Assembly (NCBI RefSeq): GCF_019048065.1 | Contig: NZ_CP077291.1 | Location: 3,286,001 to 3,350,000, forward strand | Length of the DNA stretch: 64,000 bases | Reading direction: 5' to 3' | Origin: Citrobacter farmeri | GTDB lineage: Bacteria; Pseudomonadota; Gammaproteobacteria; Enterobacterales; Enterobacteriaceae | Part shown: positions 9,932-18,762 of the stretch, one piece after another | How positions within the stretch are numbered: position 1 is the first letter of the stretch | How the letters are laid out: each line of letters opens with the position of its first letter | Position numbers and translations under genes: made by a program | Notes under the pieces: model-generated | What the model was told of the DNA's origin: nothing | Database searches by the model: none | The model's input: the letters and a program-made list of their open reading frames with translations, nothing else

Positions 9932-10555
9932 TTAACGTTTCACACGTGCATCCGGGCGCACCAGATCAAAACGGTGCGACTCGCCGATCGCATAGTAGGC
10001 TGTTGGGCCGCCGGCGCGCAGTACGGGCTGCGCTTTTGCGGTCTGGTAAATGCCTTCTTCCAGTAGCGTTTCAGCAATATGAATCCCCACCACCTCACCC
10101 AGAATCAGCCAGGTTTCGATGGCTTCGCCCTGCGCGGTCGTGAGCTGAATGCTCTGCGACAGGCGACATTCAAAATTCACCGGACTTTGCGCAACGCGTG
10201 GCACTTTCACCAGACGACTTTCTGCCTTCGTCAGCCCGGCGGCATGAAATTCATCTTCACCATGCGGCAGACTGGCAGAGGTTTCATTCATCGCGCTGGC
10301 TAACTCTCGCGTGGTCAGGTTCCAGACAAACTCGCCGGTTTCCATGATGTTACGCACGCTATCTTTCCAGCCGGTGCTGGCAAAACCAATAATGGGTGGA
10401 TGATAATTGAAACAGTTGAGGAAGCTGTAAGGCGCCAGATTATCACGACCTGCGGTATCCTGAGAGGCGATCCAGCCAATAGGCCGGGGACCAACAATGG
10501 CATTAAGTGGGTCGTGCGGCAGGCCGTGTCCCTGCGAAGGTTGATAGAAATACAT
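9932..10555 (-). CDS. Flavin reductase-like FMN-binding protein
   Basis: A 207-residue protein of the flavin reductase-like (split-barrel FMN-binding) family. The N-terminal half shows NAIVGPRPIGWIAS, NLAPYSFLNCFNYHPPIIGF and ETGEFVWNLTT, typical of the FMN-binding fold. The substrate is unknown; many members reduce flavins or act as small oxidoreductases. It is transcribed against rna and in the same direction as the hydrolase at 10652. The pair lies where K-12 has rna directly beside rnk, so it looks like an insertion relative to E. coli. Confidence 0.85.
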   Translation of the reverse strand: MYFYQPSQGHGLPHDPLNAIVGPRPIGWIASQDTAGRDNLAPYSFLNCFNYHPPIIGFASTGWKDSVRNIMETGEFVWNLTTRELASAMNETSASLPHGEDEFHAAGLTKAESRLVKVPRVAQSPVNFECRLSQSIQLTTAQGEAIETWLILGEVVGIHIAETLLEEGIYQTAKAQPVLRAGGPTAYYAIGESHRFDLVRPDARVKR

Positions 10556-10651
10556 AGTATTCTCTGATGAATTTAACGTCGGCGAAGCACGAATTGCGCT
10601 CCGCTCATCCCCCTGATGGAAGAGGATCAGCGTAGAGTAATCCGTTAAAGA

Positions 10652-11488
10652 TTACGACTGAATAAAGTTAAGCAGATCCTGATTTATCTGCTGTTTATGG
10701 GTGGTGCAAATGCCGTGGGAACCGCCCGCGTATACCTTCAGTTGCGCGTCAGGCAGGATTTCCGCCGCCACTTTGCCACAGGTTTCAAATGGGACAATTT
10801 GATCATCATCACCGTGAATGACCAGTGTTGGGATGGTCATTTTACGCAGGTCTTCACGCAGGTCCGTTTCCGAGAACGCCTTGATGCAGTCGTACATCGC
10901 TTTTATTGAGCCCTGTAATCCCTGCTCCACAAAACTTTCCCGTACCGCTTTCGACTCCTTCGCGCCAGGGCGGTTATAACCATAGAATGCGCCGGTCAGC
11001 TCATAGAAAAAGGCGGCACGGTCATTGACAACGCCTTCACGAATGCCGTCAAAAACCTCTTTAGGTACACCGTTTGGGTTAAACTCGGTTTTCACCATAA
11101 TGGGCGTCACCGCACCAATCAATACCGCTTTTGCCACCCGCTGCGTCCCGTGTCGCCCGATATAACGCGCCACTTCGCCCCCGCCAGTGGAATGGCCAAC
11201 GTGCACCGCATTTTGCAGATTCAGGTGCGCGGTCAGTTCAGCCAAATCGTCGGCGTACTGGTCCATGTTGTGCCCTTCCCACGGTTGCGCTGAACGACCA
11301 TGCCCGCGCCTGTCGTGGGCTACCACCCGAAATCCTTTCGAGCCCAGAAAAAGCATCTGATCCTCAAAGGCATCAGCCGTTAACGGCCAGCCGTGGCTGA
11401 AGACAATGGGCTGTCCATTGCGGTCTCCCCAGTCTTTGAAATACAGATAGCTGCCATCTTTGAGAGTAATTTTGTCGTACTGGCTCAT
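10652..11488 (-). CDS. Alpha/beta hydrolase, non-haem haloperoxidase-like
   Basis: A 278-residue alpha/beta hydrolase. The nucleophile elbow is GHSTGG (residues 98-103, Ser100). The acid is likely in [12 protein letters not shown] and the histidine in [11 protein letters not shown] near the C-terminus. The oxyanion region is [10 protein letters not shown]. These fit the cofactor-free haloperoxidase/perhydrolase group, which also includes ordinary esterases, so the true substrate cannot be read. It has a GGAG-like ribosome site and a 274-base upstream gap shared with rnk. It probably forms a transcription unit with the flavin reductase-like gene 96 bases downstream. Confidence 0.88.
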   Translation of the reverse strand: MSQYDKITLKDGSYLYFKDWGDRNGQPIVFSHGWPLTADAFEDQMLFLGSKGFRVVAHDRRGHGRSAQPWEGHNMDQYADDLAELTAHLNLQNAVHVGHSTGGGEVARYIGRHGTQRVAKAVLIGAVTPIMVKTEFNPNGVPKEVFDGIREGVVNDRAAFFYELTGAFYGYNRPGAKESKAVRESFVEQGLQGSIKAMYDCIKAFSETDLREDLRKMTIPTLVIHGDDDQIVPFETCGKVAAEILPDAQLKVYAGGSHGICTTHKQQINQDLLNFIQS

Positions 11489-11659
11489 GAGATCTCCTGT
11501 AACGTAACACTGAGAGTGTGGCGCGCCCGCGGCGCGTGCTTAAAAAGCATAATGCAAATTTGAGAACGATCACGTTTATCGAATAAAATTCATACTAGTG
11601 ATGCTTTTATAGCTATTTACCCGAATGTGAACTAAATCACTTCAAACCCGGGGTAAGTC

Positions 11660-11762
11660 TCAGTATCATCTGGAGAGTTAAACCCTTGCCGCCAGACGGT
11701 GAGGGTTTTCTTTTGGGAATATCACCTGCGGCAAAACGCAGTACCGACGACATGGAGTAAAA
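11660..11762 (+). promoter_or_regulatory. rnk leader with intrinsic-terminator hairpin
   Basis: About 50 bases before rnk, aaccct (11681-11686) pairs with agggtt (11702-11707), followed by a T-rich run, so a terminator stands inside the 5' leader. A conserved rnk leader element with an attenuator-like hairpin has been described in gammaproteobacteria. This looks like that element, but I identify it from position and structure only. Confidence 0.55.
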
Positions 11763-12173
11763 ATGTCCAGACCAACTATCATCATTAACGACCTTGATGC
11801 AGAACGCATCGATCGCTTACTGGAACAACCCGCGTACGCAGATTTACCTATTGCCGACGCGTTGAATGACGAGCTGGATCGTGCCCAAATGTGTTCGCCA
11901 GAAACCATGCCGCATGACGTCGTGACCATGAACAGCCGCGTTAAATTCCGCAATCTCAGTGATGGCGAAATTCGCGTGCGTACGTTGGTGTATCCTGCGG
12001 CGATGACCGACAGCAATACGCAGCTTTCAGTGATGGCACCCGTCGGTGCAGCACTGCTGGGCGTGCGTGTGGGCGATACCATTCACTGGGAACTTCCGGG
12101 CGGCGCATCCACCCACCTCGAAGTGCTGGAGCTGGAATACCAACCAGAAGCCGCCGGCGACTTCCTGCGTTAA
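11763..12173 (+). CDS. rnk: Regulator of nucleoside diphosphate kinase, GreA/GreB C-terminal-like
   Basis: A 136-residue cytoplasmic protein with a short N-terminal helical hairpin and a C-terminal FKBP-like domain related to GreA/GreB ([51 protein letters not shown]). In E. coli Rnk binds RNA polymerase and influences Ndk levels. Length and sequence match E. coli. It is preceded by a leader hairpin and followed by a palindromic terminator. Confidence 0.94.
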   Translation: MSRPTIIINDLDAERIDRLLEQPAYADLPIADALNDELDRAQMCSPETMPHDVVTMNSRVKFRNLSDGEIRVRTLVYPAAMTDSNTQLSVMAPVGAALLGVRVGDTIHWELPGGASTHLEVLELEYQPEAAGDFLR

Positions 12174-12206
12174 TCCCATCTGCATAAGCGACTTTCCGCT
12201 TTACCC

Positions 12207-12235
12207 AGAGGATGCGCTCGCATCCTCTTTCCGTC
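12207..12235 (+). terminator. Hairpin terminator after rnk
   Basis: A perfect 10-base inverted repeat (agaggatgcg / cgcatcctct) with only two bases between the arms, followed by a short T stretch. The T-run is weak, so termination strength is uncertain. Confidence 0.65.
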
Positions 12236-12319
12236 ACTTCCCTAAAATCACCCGTTCTTCCTGGTTTACCTTTCACCGAACTCGTCCACACTGAATCGGT
12301 TTCATTGGCAGGTGCGGTC

Positions 12320-12409
12320 ATGAACGAAACATTCAGTATATTACTGGGATTCTTCATTATGGCGGCGATCATCGTCGGAGCCGTGCTTTACCTGGAGAAT
12401 CACTGGTAG
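12320..12409 (+). CDS. Predicted 29-residue single-helix membrane peptide
   Basis: A tiny open frame of 29 residues. It begins MNETFSILLGFF and continues as one hydrophobic helix, ending LENHW, with the layout of known enterobacterial small membrane proteins. E. coli has a similar small peptide gene annotated in this neighbourhood (possibly yldA), but I am not certain of the name. The ribosome site (ggtgcgg) is weak. The frame is open upstream, but the ATG at 12320 starts exactly at the amphipathic N-end of the helix. Function unknown. Confidence 0.55.
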   Translation: MNETFSILLGFFIMAAIIVGAVLYLENHW

Positions 12410-12520
12410 CGAATGGACAAGGAATCGCCGCACAATGCGAAAAATCCCCTGCAGAAAGCAGACAGAATTATTATTATATGCTTGAATGATTTGAGTATTA
12501 ATTAACAGGGAGAAACGGGT

Positions 12521-12949
12521 ATGTATAAGACAATCATTATGCCGGTTGATGTTTTTGAAATGGAACTGAGCGATAAGGCAATTCGCCACGCTGAGTTTCT
12601 GGCGCAGGAGGATGGCGTCATTCATCTTTTGCATGTGCTGCCAGGATCGGCCAGCCTGAGCCTGCATCGCTTTGCCGCCGACGTGCGTCGTTTTGAAGAA
12701 CATTTACAGCATGAAGCCGAAACCCGACTACAAACGATGGTCGGTCACTTCAGTATCGATCCTTCCCGCATCAAGCAACATGTCCGCTTCGGCAGCGTCC
12801 GCGACGTGGTCAATGAACTCGGCGAAGAGCTGAATGCTGACGTGGTGGTCATTGGCTCACGTAATCCGTCAATCACCACACACCTGCTGGGTTCTAACGC
12901 GTCAAGCGTGGTACGTCATGCAACCCTGCCGGTACTGGTTGTGCGCTAA
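12521..12949 (+). CDS. uspG: Universal stress protein UspG
   Basis: A 142-residue single UspA domain. The ATP-binding motif of this subgroup is visible as [20 protein letters not shown] followed by [13 protein letters not shown]. An N-terminal [13 protein letters not shown] strand carries the usual Asp. E. coli UspG (UP12) has the same length and neighbours. A GGGAG ribosome site precedes the ATG. It is convergent with ahpF, separated by two back-to-back terminators. Confidence 0.95.
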   Translation: MYKTIIMPVDVFEMELSDKAIRHAEFLAQEDGVIHLLHVLPGSASLSLHRFAADVRRFEEHLQHEAETRLQTMVGHFSIDPSRIKQHVRFGSVRDVVNELGEELNADVVVIGSRNPSITTHLLGSNASSVVRHATLPVLVVR

Positions 12950-12970
12950 ATTACGCCCGGATACCGACAA

Positions 12971-12997
12971 GCCCTGCCAGCCGGCAGGGCTTTTTTG
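12971..12997 (+). terminator. Rho-independent terminator after uspG
   Basis: A perfect 8-base stem (gccctgcc / ggcagggc) with a four-base loop, followed by six T. Confidence 0.92.
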
Positions 12998-13002
12998 TCT
13001 AT

Positions 13003-13033
13003 AAAAAAACCGCCGGTGATTAACAGGCGGTTT
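13003..13033 (-). terminator. Rho-independent terminator after ahpF
   Basis: Read on the minus strand, AAACCGCC pairs with GGCGGTTT across an 11-base loop and is followed by a T-run. It lies 30 bases past the ahpF stop. Confidence 0.88.
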
Positions 13034-13063
13034 CGATATTGCAGGTGTAGTCTTACTTTCTTT

Positions 13064-14629
13064 TTATGCCGTTTTCGTACGAATCAGGTAATCAAAGGCA
13101 CTCAGAGACGCTTTCGCCCCTTCGCCGGTCGCGATGATAATCTGTTTGTACGGTACGGTGGTACAGTCGCCCGCGGCAAATACGCCCTTCACGCTGGTTT
13201 CGCATTTCGCGTCGATGATGATTTCACCCATCCGGTTGCGCTCAATCGCCCCTTCCAGCCAGGTGGTGTTTGGCAGAAGGCCAATCTGAACGAAAATGCC
13301 CGCCAGTTCAATGTTGTGAACATCGCCACTCACGCGGTCACGGTATTCCAGACCGACCACTTTCGTGCCATCGCCTTTCACTTCCGTCGTCTGGGCGTTC
13401 AGGATGATATCGACGTTTTTCAGACTGCGAACTTTATCCTGCAGTACCTGATCCGCCTTCATTTCCGGGGCAAATTCCAGCAGCGTCACGTGTTCAACGA
13501 TACCGGCGAGATCAATCGCCGCTTCCACGCCGGAGTTACCGCCGCCGATCACTGCCACGCGCTTACCTTTAAACAGCGGGCCGTCGCAGTGCGGGCAATA
13601 GGTAACGCCTTTGGTACGATACTGATCTTCACCGGGAACGTTCATATTGCGCCATTTCGCACCGGTGGCAATGATAATGCTGCGCGCTTTCAGTATCGCG
13701 CCAGACGCCGTTTCAATCTGATGTAAACCGCCTTCACTGGTCGCAGGCAGCAGCTTACTGGCGCTCTGGCTGTCGATCACGTCGACGTCATAATCATCGA
13801 CGTGGGCCTTGAGCGCGCCGGCCAGTTTCTGCCCTTCTGTTTTCGGTACAGAAATGTAGTTTTCGATATCCACAGTATCGAGTACCTGACCGCCGAAGCG
13901 CTCGCCCATCAGACCGGTACGAATGCCTTTACGCGCGGAGTAAACCGCTGCTGCCGCGCCCGCCGGGCCGGAGCCGACAATCAGAACATCATAGGCATCA
14001 CGCTGGCTCAGTTCTTCTGCCGCGCGTTTTTCTGCGCCGGTATCCACTTTCGCCACGATTTCCGTCAGCGTCATGCGACCCTGACCAAACTCTTTACCAT
14101 TAACGTACACGGCCGGAACGCCCATCACGTTACGCTCGGTGATCTCGTTCTGGAACGTGCCGCCATCAATCGCCGTATGCTTAATACGTGGGTTCAGCAC
14201 CGCCATCAGGTTCAGCGCCTGCACCACGTCAGGGCAGTTATGGCAGGAGAGTGAGTAATAGGTTTCAAACTCAAAATCACCATCAATATCGCGGATTTGC
14301 TCAAGCAGAGACTGTGCTTCTTTTGACGGGTGTCCACCGGTCCACAGTAGCGCCAGAACCAGCGAGGTAAACTCGTGTCCCAACGGGGAGCCTGCAAAAC
14401 GCGGTCCCTGATTTGAACCCGGATTAGTGATCAGGAAAGAGGGTTTGCGTACGGCTAAGCTGTTGTCTTCTTTAAAGGTGACTTTCTCTGACAGTTCGGC
14501 GATCTCAGCCAGCAATTCCTTGATTTCTGCCGATTTAGCGCTGTCATCCAGCGTCGCAATCAGCTCAACGGGTTTCGTCAGTTTCTCAAGATAGGCCTTG
14601 AGCTGGGTTTTCATATTTGTGTCGAGCAT
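13064..14629 (-). CDS. ahpF: Alkyl hydroperoxide reductase subunit F
   Basis: A 521-residue flavoprotein that passes electrons from NADH to AhpC. An N-terminal tandem thioredoxin fold carries the SCHNC centre (Cys129, Cys132). The C-terminal thioredoxin-reductase-like part has the FAD motif [11 protein letters not shown], the redox pair CPHC, and the NADH motif [16 protein letters not shown]. An upstream in-frame start at 14662 exists, but [14 protein letters not shown] at 14629 is the family start. It lies 241 bases downstream of ahpC on the same strand; a hairpin in the gap may lower read-through. Confidence 0.96.
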   Translation of the reverse strand: MLDTNMKTQLKAYLEKLTKPVELIATLDDSAKSAEIKELLAEIAELSEKVTFKEDNSLAVRKPSFLITNPGSNQGPRFAGSPLGHEFTSLVLALLWTGGHPSKEAQSLLEQIRDIDGDFEFETYYSLSCHNCPDVVQALNLMAVLNPRIKHTAIDGGTFQNEITERNVMGVPAVYVNGKEFGQGRMTLTEIVAKVDTGAEKRAAEELSQRDAYDVLIVGSGPAGAAAAVYSARKGIRTGLMGERFGGQVLDTVDIENYISVPKTEGQKLAGALKAHVDDYDVDVIDSQSASKLLPATSEGGLHQIETASGAILKARSIIIATGAKWRNMNVPGEDQYRTKGVTYCPHCDGPLFKGKRVAVIGGGNSGVEAAIDLAGIVEHVTLLEFAPEMKADQVLQDKVRSLKNVDIILNAQTTEVKGDGTKVVGLEYRDRVSGDVHNIELAGIFVQIGLLPNTTWLEGAIERNRMGEIIIDAKCETSVKGVFAAGDCTTVPYKQIIIATGEGAKASLSAFDYLIRTKTA

Positions 14630-14791
14630 TCTTCTTCCCTCTCTGAAAACATCATCATGCAAGCCGATTGTCTACCGCGGCATGAATGCAACTTGCGTCA
14701 TGGTGCTGAATAAAACGGGCACCCAAAAGCACCCGTAAATGAAGCAAATTCCCAGTATTTCTTGTCACAGGAAGGCGGCAAGCTTATGAAT

Positions 14792-14822
14792 CCCCGGGAG
14801 CTCACATAAGTAAGTGACCGGG
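14792..14822 (-). other. Hairpin in the ahpC-ahpF gap
   Basis: An interrupted inverted repeat (cccgg and tcac pairing with gtga and ccggg) lies in the 241-base space between ahpC and ahpF. It has no adjacent T-run, so it is more likely an RNA-processing or stability element, or a copy of a dispersed palindromic repeat, than a full terminator. No gene was seen in the gap. Confidence 0.45.
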
Positions 14823-14870
14823 TGAGTAAGCGCCGCCAACACACCTGTGGCATGAAAGACGCCGGAATTT

Positions 14871-15434
14871 TTAGATTTTGCCAACCAGATCTAAAGATGG
14901 AGCCAGCGTCGCTTCACCTTCTTTCCACTTAGCCGGGCACACTTCACCTGGGTGAGAAGCAACGTACTGAGCAGCTTTGATTTTACGCAGCAGGTCAGAA
15001 GCATCACGGCCGATACCTTCAGCGGTAACTTCGATCGCCTGGATGATACCCTGCGGGTCAACAACGAACGTTGCGCGGTCTGCCAGACCTTCGTCTTCAC
15101 GCATGTTGTCGAAGTTACGGGTCAGGGCGCCAGTCGGGTCGCCGATCATCGCATATTTGATTTTCGCGATGGTGTCAGAGCTGCTGTGCCATGCTTTGTG
15201 GGTAAAGTGGGTATCGGTAGAGACAGAGTAAACGTCTACACCCAGTTTCTGCAGTTCTTCATAATGGTCTGCAACGTCGCCCAGTTCGGTCGGGCATACG
15301 AAAGTAAAGTCAGCCGGATAGAAGAAGAAGACGCTCCAGCGGCCTTCGGTATCTTTCTCGGTGACTTCGATGAATTCACCGTTTTTGAACGCCTGGTTTT
15401 TAAAAGGTTTAATTTTGGTATTAATCAAAGACAT
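14871..15434 (-). CDS. ahpC: Alkyl hydroperoxide reductase subunit C (peroxiredoxin)
   Basis: A 187-residue typical two-cysteine peroxiredoxin that reduces hydrogen peroxide, alkyl peroxides and peroxynitrite and is recycled by AhpF. The peroxidatic cysteine is Cys47 in FTFVCPTE; the resolving cysteine is near the C-terminus in GEVCPAKW. The family motif GGLGEI-like is replaced here by [11 protein letters not shown], as in the enterobacterial protein. A GGAGG-type ribosome site precedes the ATG. It is divergent from dsbG across 376 bases holding an OxyR-like site. Confidence 0.97.
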   Translation of the reverse strand: MSLINTKIKPFKNQAFKNGEFIEVTEKDTEGRWSVFFFYPADFTFVCPTELGDVADHYEELQKLGVDVYSVSTDTHFTHKAWHSSSDTIAKIKYAMIGDPTGALTRNFDNMREDEGLADRATFVVDPQGIIQAIEVTAEGIGRDASDLLRKIKAAQYVASHPGEVCPAKWKEGEATLAPSLDLVGKI

Positions 15435-15570
15435 CTGTACTTCCTCCGTGTTTTCGTTGAGGGATAAGTTACCGAAGATTGACTGACAGGGCTAATGCGT
15501 TTCCTTTATCAAATCAATAAGCGTTAGCTAACAAACCACTCAATTCAACGTTGTGAACGTGCTACGACGC

Positions 15571-15660
15571 AAAGTAAAAAGGGCCACCTTTGCAGGCAGC
15601 CCCGTTACCTGAACTACCCGTGGGTAACTTCAGCGCCAGTGAAACTGGCTATGTGTTGCG
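15571..15660 (-). ncRNA. Candidate structured RNA or attenuated leader upstream of ahpC
   Basis: Read on the minus strand, three hairpins follow each other. The first is a perfect GCCAGT/ACTGGC stem (15635-15649). The second has a CTGAA/TTCAG base and a TACCC/GGGTA top (15609-15633). The third is a GGGC/GCCC-based stem (15581-15602) followed at once by five T, the layout of an intrinsic terminator. It ends about 135 bases before ahpC. It could be a free small RNA or a terminator in a long ahpC leader. I do not recognise a named family. Confidence 0.45.
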
Positions 15661-15738
15661 CTCTACATTACCTTAACAAAGGTTGTAACAGCGAGAAGGA
15701 TTACACCACCCCACTCCTGAAAGGGCAATGTTCCTGTC

Positions 15739-15775
15739 TGAGGTCTTACCTATGACTGTGATAGGTTTTCTCACC
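15739..15775. promoter_or_regulatory. OxyR-type binding site between ahpC and dsbG
   Basis: The core is CTAT, seven bases, ATAG (15750-15764), matching the centre of the OxyR consensus. The left arm (15739-15753) fits most fixed positions of the ATAGnTnnnAnCTAT half; the right arm fits only partly. OxyR control of ahpC and dsbG is established in E. coli. The site lies about 46 bases before the dsbG start and may serve both directions. Confidence 0.65.
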
Positions 15776-15810
15776 TCACTCGAAATCGCTATGATTTATA
15801 AGGATAAAAG

Positions 15811-16557
15811 ATGTTAAAACGTACGCTCTTACTCTCCCTTTTCCCTCTCTTTGTCTGGGCCGAAGACCTGCCTGCACCGGTCAAAGCGATAGAAAAACAA
15901 GGGATTACCATTATCAAGTCGTTTGATGCGCCCGGCGGGATGAAAGGTTATCTCGGGAAATACCAGGATATGGGGGTCACTATCTACCTGACGCCTGATG
16001 GCAAACAGGCCATTTCAGGCTACATGTACAATGAAAAAGGCGAAAACCTGAGCAATCAGTTGATAGAGAAAGAGATCTATGCGCCCGCCGGACGAGAAAT
16101 GTGGCAACGCATGGAAAAAGCCAATTGGCTACGGGATGGCAAGCAAGATGCCCCGGTGGTGATCTATGTTTTTGCTGACCCCTTCTGCCCGTACTGTAAA
16201 CAGTTCTGGCAACAGGCGCGTCCGTGGGTGGAGTCGGGTAAAGTACAATTGCGTACGCTACTCGTCGGTGTCATCAAGCCAGAGAGTCCTGCCACTGCCG
16301 CCGCCATTCTGGCGTCAAAGGATCCGGCAAAAACCTGGCATGATTACGAAGCCTCTGGCGGAAAAATGACGCTCTCCGTGCCTAAAGCGATTTCTCCGGA
16401 TCACATGAAAAGCCTCAATATGAACCAAAAAATCATGGATGATTTGGGCGCGAATGTCACACCCGCTATTTATTATATGAGTAAAGATAATGTCCTTCAG
16501 CAGGTGGTTGGCTTACCTGAAAAAGCGCAACTGGATGCCATGATGGCGCAACCATAA
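15811..16557 (+). CDS. dsbG: Periplasmic thiol:disulfide interchange protein DsbG
   Basis: A 248-residue DsbC/DsbG-family protein. A signal peptide (residues 1-17, ending VWA) is followed by an N-terminal dimerisation domain and a thioredoxin-like catalytic domain. The active site is CPYC (residues 126-129) in [13 protein letters not shown], with a cis-proline loop near [10 protein letters not shown]. In E. coli it protects single cysteines of periplasmic proteins from oxidation. The divergent position to ahpC and the OxyR site fit peroxide induction. K-12 has ybdO next; here that gene is absent. Confidence 0.96.
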   Translation: MLKRTLLLSLFPLFVWAEDLPAPVKAIEKQGITIIKSFDAPGGMKGYLGKYQDMGVTIYLTPDGKQAISGYMYNEKGENLSNQLIEKEIYAPAGREMWQRMEKANWLRDGKQDAPVVIYVFADPFCPYCKQFWQQARPWVESGKVQLRTLLVGVIKPESPATAAAILASKDPAKTWHDYEASGGKMTLSVPKAISPDHMKSLNMNQKIMDDLGANVTPAIYYMSKDNVLQQVVGLPEKAQLDAMMAQP

Positions 16558-16563
16558 ATAAAA

Positions 16564-16597
16564 TGGGTAATTACATTAAATTTAATATAATTACCCA
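16564..16597. repeat. 34-base near-perfect AT palindrome after dsbG
   Basis: The outer arms tgggtaatta / taattaccca pair perfectly and enclose a second palindrome, attaaatttaat, so the whole block is symmetric except for one c/a pair. It starts six bases after the dsbG stop. It has no T-run, so it may act as a weak transcript-end hairpin or a protein-binding site. Confidence 0.6.
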
Positions 16598-16886
16598 AAG
16601 AAATATTCATGATAACTTTAGAATCATTTCGTGATTTAAGCCTCACTACAGTGATATTTAGGTCAGAAACAATAATTTCTTTTATGTGAATCCCTTCTGT
16701 CAGAAAGGCCTGCTCAGATAGCAGACTTTTGATATCAGTTAAAATATATTCATAGATAATATATTAAATATACACTAATTAACTTATTGAATTTATTTAA
16801 ACATTGCGCACTCCTAAAAAAGACTTATATTATAGAGGGATATCTATTTCAGGCGTACGACTTTAACGTTTAAGGATAAGCGATCC
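16598..16886. other. AT-rich gap before ybdN, no gene seen
   Basis: About 290 bases of low-GC sequence between the dsbG palindrome and ybdN. No open frame with coding character was seen. A weak hairpin lies near 16708-16733, and a -10-like tatatt lies about 60 bases before ybdN. In K-12 the LysR-type gene ybdO occupies this position; I see no remnant of it. Confidence 0.5.
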
Positions 16887-18110
16887 ATGTCTGTTTATAA
16901 AATATCATTAAACCAAAATGTACTGGAAGCCGCTGAAGAACGGATCACCTGGACGCTCGAAAATCTTCCCCGCGTATGCGTCTCCTTTTCCGGTGGTAAA
17001 GATTCCGGCTTGATGTTACATCTGACGGCAAATCTTGCACGCAAGCTGAACAAAAAGATCAGCGTATTGTTCATTGACTGGGAAGCGCAATTTTCCTGCA
17101 CCATTAACTATATTAGCGCCTTACGCGAAATGTATGCCGATGTCATCGACCATTTCTATTGGGTTGCCCTTCCGCTTACCACCCAAAACTCACTGTCTCA
17201 GTTTCAACCTGAATGGCAGTGCTGGGAACCCAATACCCAGTGGGTTCGCCAACCGCCGCCAGACGCAATCACCGATCCGGGCTATTTTCCCTTTTATCAA
17301 CCCGGCATGACTTTCGAACAATTCGTGCGTGAATTTGCCGACTGGTTTTCGAATAAACGCCCGGCGGCCATGATGATCGGCATCCGGGCAGATGAGTCTT
17401 ACAACCGCTTTGTGGCGATCGCCAGTTTACGTAAGCAGCGTTTTGCCGATGACAAACCCTGGACGACCGCCGCGCCTGGCGGACATACCTGGTATATCTA
17501 TCCGCTGTATGACTGGAAAACGGCCGATATCTGGACCTGGTTCAGCCGCACGGAGCAGCCCTGTAATCCGCTCTACAATCTGATGTATCAGGCTGGTGTC
17601 CCGGCCCGTTACATGCGTATTTGTGAACCATTTGGTCCTGAACAACGTCAGGGGTTATGGCTCTATCACGTGATTGAACCCGAAAGATGGGCGGCGATGT
17701 GCGCACGTGTCAGTGGCGTCAGAAGCGGTGGGATCTACGCCGGGCAGGATAATCACTTCTATGGCCATCGAAAAATTCTCAAGCCCGAGCACCTGAGCTG
17801 GCAGGACTACGCCATGCTGTTACTGCTCAGCATGCCGATCAGCACGGCTGAGCATTACCGCAATAAAATCGCCGTCTATTTACAGTGGTACAAGAAAAAC
17901 GGCCTCGGCGAGATCCCGCAAACACAGACTGGTGATATTGGCTCGAAAGATATCCCCTCCTGGCGACGTATCTGCAAAGTGTTATTGAACAATGATTACT
18001 GGTGTCGGGCGCTCTCTTTCAGTCCAACTAAACCGAAAAGTTACCAGCGTTACAGCGAACGCATGAAAGCGAAACGCAAGGAATGGGGAATATTATGCAA
18101 CAACGATTGA
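16887..18110 (+). CDS. ybdN: PAPS-reductase-like protein YbdN
   Basis: A 407-residue member of the phosphoadenosine phosphosulfate reductase (PP-loop ATPase) superfamily. The pyrophosphate-binding loop SGGKDS is at residues 35-40. C-terminal regions are conserved with E. coli YbdN (GIRADESYNRF, YPLYDWKTADIW, SGVRSGGIYAG). No reductase cysteine motif was recognised, so the activity is unknown and may be nucleotide-dependent nucleic-acid modification. Its 3' end overlaps ybdM by 16 bases; the two genes travel together in enterobacteria, suggesting joint action. Confidence 0.9.
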   Translation: MSVYKISLNQNVLEAAEERITWTLENLPRVCVSFSGGKDSGLMLHLTANLARKLNKKISVLFIDWEAQFSCTINYISALREMYADVIDHFYWVALPLTTQNSLSQFQPEWQCWEPNTQWVRQPPPDAITDPGYFPFYQPGMTFEQFVREFADWFSNKRPAAMMIGIRADESYNRFVAIASLRKQRFADDKPWTTAAPGGHTWYIYPLYDWKTADIWTWFSRTEQPCNPLYNLMYQAGVPARYMRICEPFGPEQRQGLWLYHVIEPERWAAMCARVSGVRSGGIYAGQDNHFYGHRKILKPEHLSWQDYAMLLLLSMPISTAEHYRNKIAVYLQWYKKNGLGEIPQTQTGDIGSKDIPSWRRICKVLLNNDYWCRALSFSPTKPKSYQRYSERMKAKRKEWGILCNND

Positions 18111-18712
18111 CACAGGATCTCATCAGCTTTCTCTCCGCTCTGTCTGAGGAAGAAAAAATTAAGGCTATCAATGAGTTCAGAATGGCGATTCACAGCGTCA
18201 GTCCGTTTCGTAACGAACCGGTTGACTGTGTGCTGTGGATAAAAAACAAACACATTTCACCTAACGATTACAATCCCAATAACGTCGCTCCGCCGGAGAA
18301 AAAGCTGCTGCTGAAATCTATCGAAGCGGATGGCTTTACCCAGCCCATTGTTGTTACCCAGTCCAGCCCGGAGGAATACGAGATCGTCGATGGCTTTCAT
18401 CGCCATGAACTGGGGAAAGGCAAAGCTTCGCTCAGATCCCGTCTCAAAGGCTATTTGCCCATTACCTGTCTGGAGGGAGACCGCCACGACCGCATGGCGG
18501 CGACCATTCGCCACAACCGCGCCAGGGGGCGGCATCAGATCCACGCGATGTCTGAAATTGTGCGTGAACTGGCATTGCTGGGATGGGAAGATGCAAAAAT
18601 CGGTAACGAACTGGGGATGGACGAGGACGAAGTCTTGCGCCTGAAACAGATCAATGGTCTTCAGGAGCTGTTTGCCAGTCGTCGGTTTTCAAAAGCCTGG
18701 ACGGTGAAATAG
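18095..18712 (+). CDS. ybdM: ParB/Srx-fold nuclease-like protein YbdM
   Basis: A 205-residue protein with a ParB-like N-terminal domain (TQPIVVTQ, EIVDGFHRHELGKG, RARGRHQIHAMSEIV) and a C-terminal helix-turn-helix-like part (KIGNELGMDEDEVLRLKQI). An alternative ATG at 18083 is poorly spaced from any ribosome site. The ATG at 18095 has GGGGA upstream and fits the homologue, so it is used. It is partner of ybdN by overlap. Paired PP-loop and ParB-like genes also occur in DNA modification and defence islands, but no such function is shown for this pair. Confidence 0.88.
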   Translation: MQQRLTQDLISFLSALSEEEKIKAINEFRMAIHSVSPFRNEPVDCVLWIKNKHISPNDYNPNNVAPPEKKLLLKSIEADGFTQPIVVTQSSPEEYEIVDGFHRHELGKGKASLRSRLKGYLPITCLEGDRHDRMAATIRHNRARGRHQIHAMSEIVRELALLGWEDAKIGNELGMDEDEVLRLKQINGLQELFASRRFSKAWTVK

Positions 18713-18721
18713 CCTGATTGT

Positions 18722-18746
18722 GCCGGATGACGCACTTATATCCGGC
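18722..18746. repeat. REP-like palindrome after ybdM
   Basis: gccggat pairs with atccggc across 11 bases. This resembles the core of enterobacterial REP elements and sits between the convergent ends of ybdM and ybdD. Confidence 0.6.
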
Positions 18747-18762
18747 CCGAACTTTCTCATAC

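Noticed and set aside
14792..14822. Possible terminator between ahpC and ahpF
   Set aside because: There is no T-run on the minus strand after the stem, so it is kept only as a hairpin and not called a terminator.
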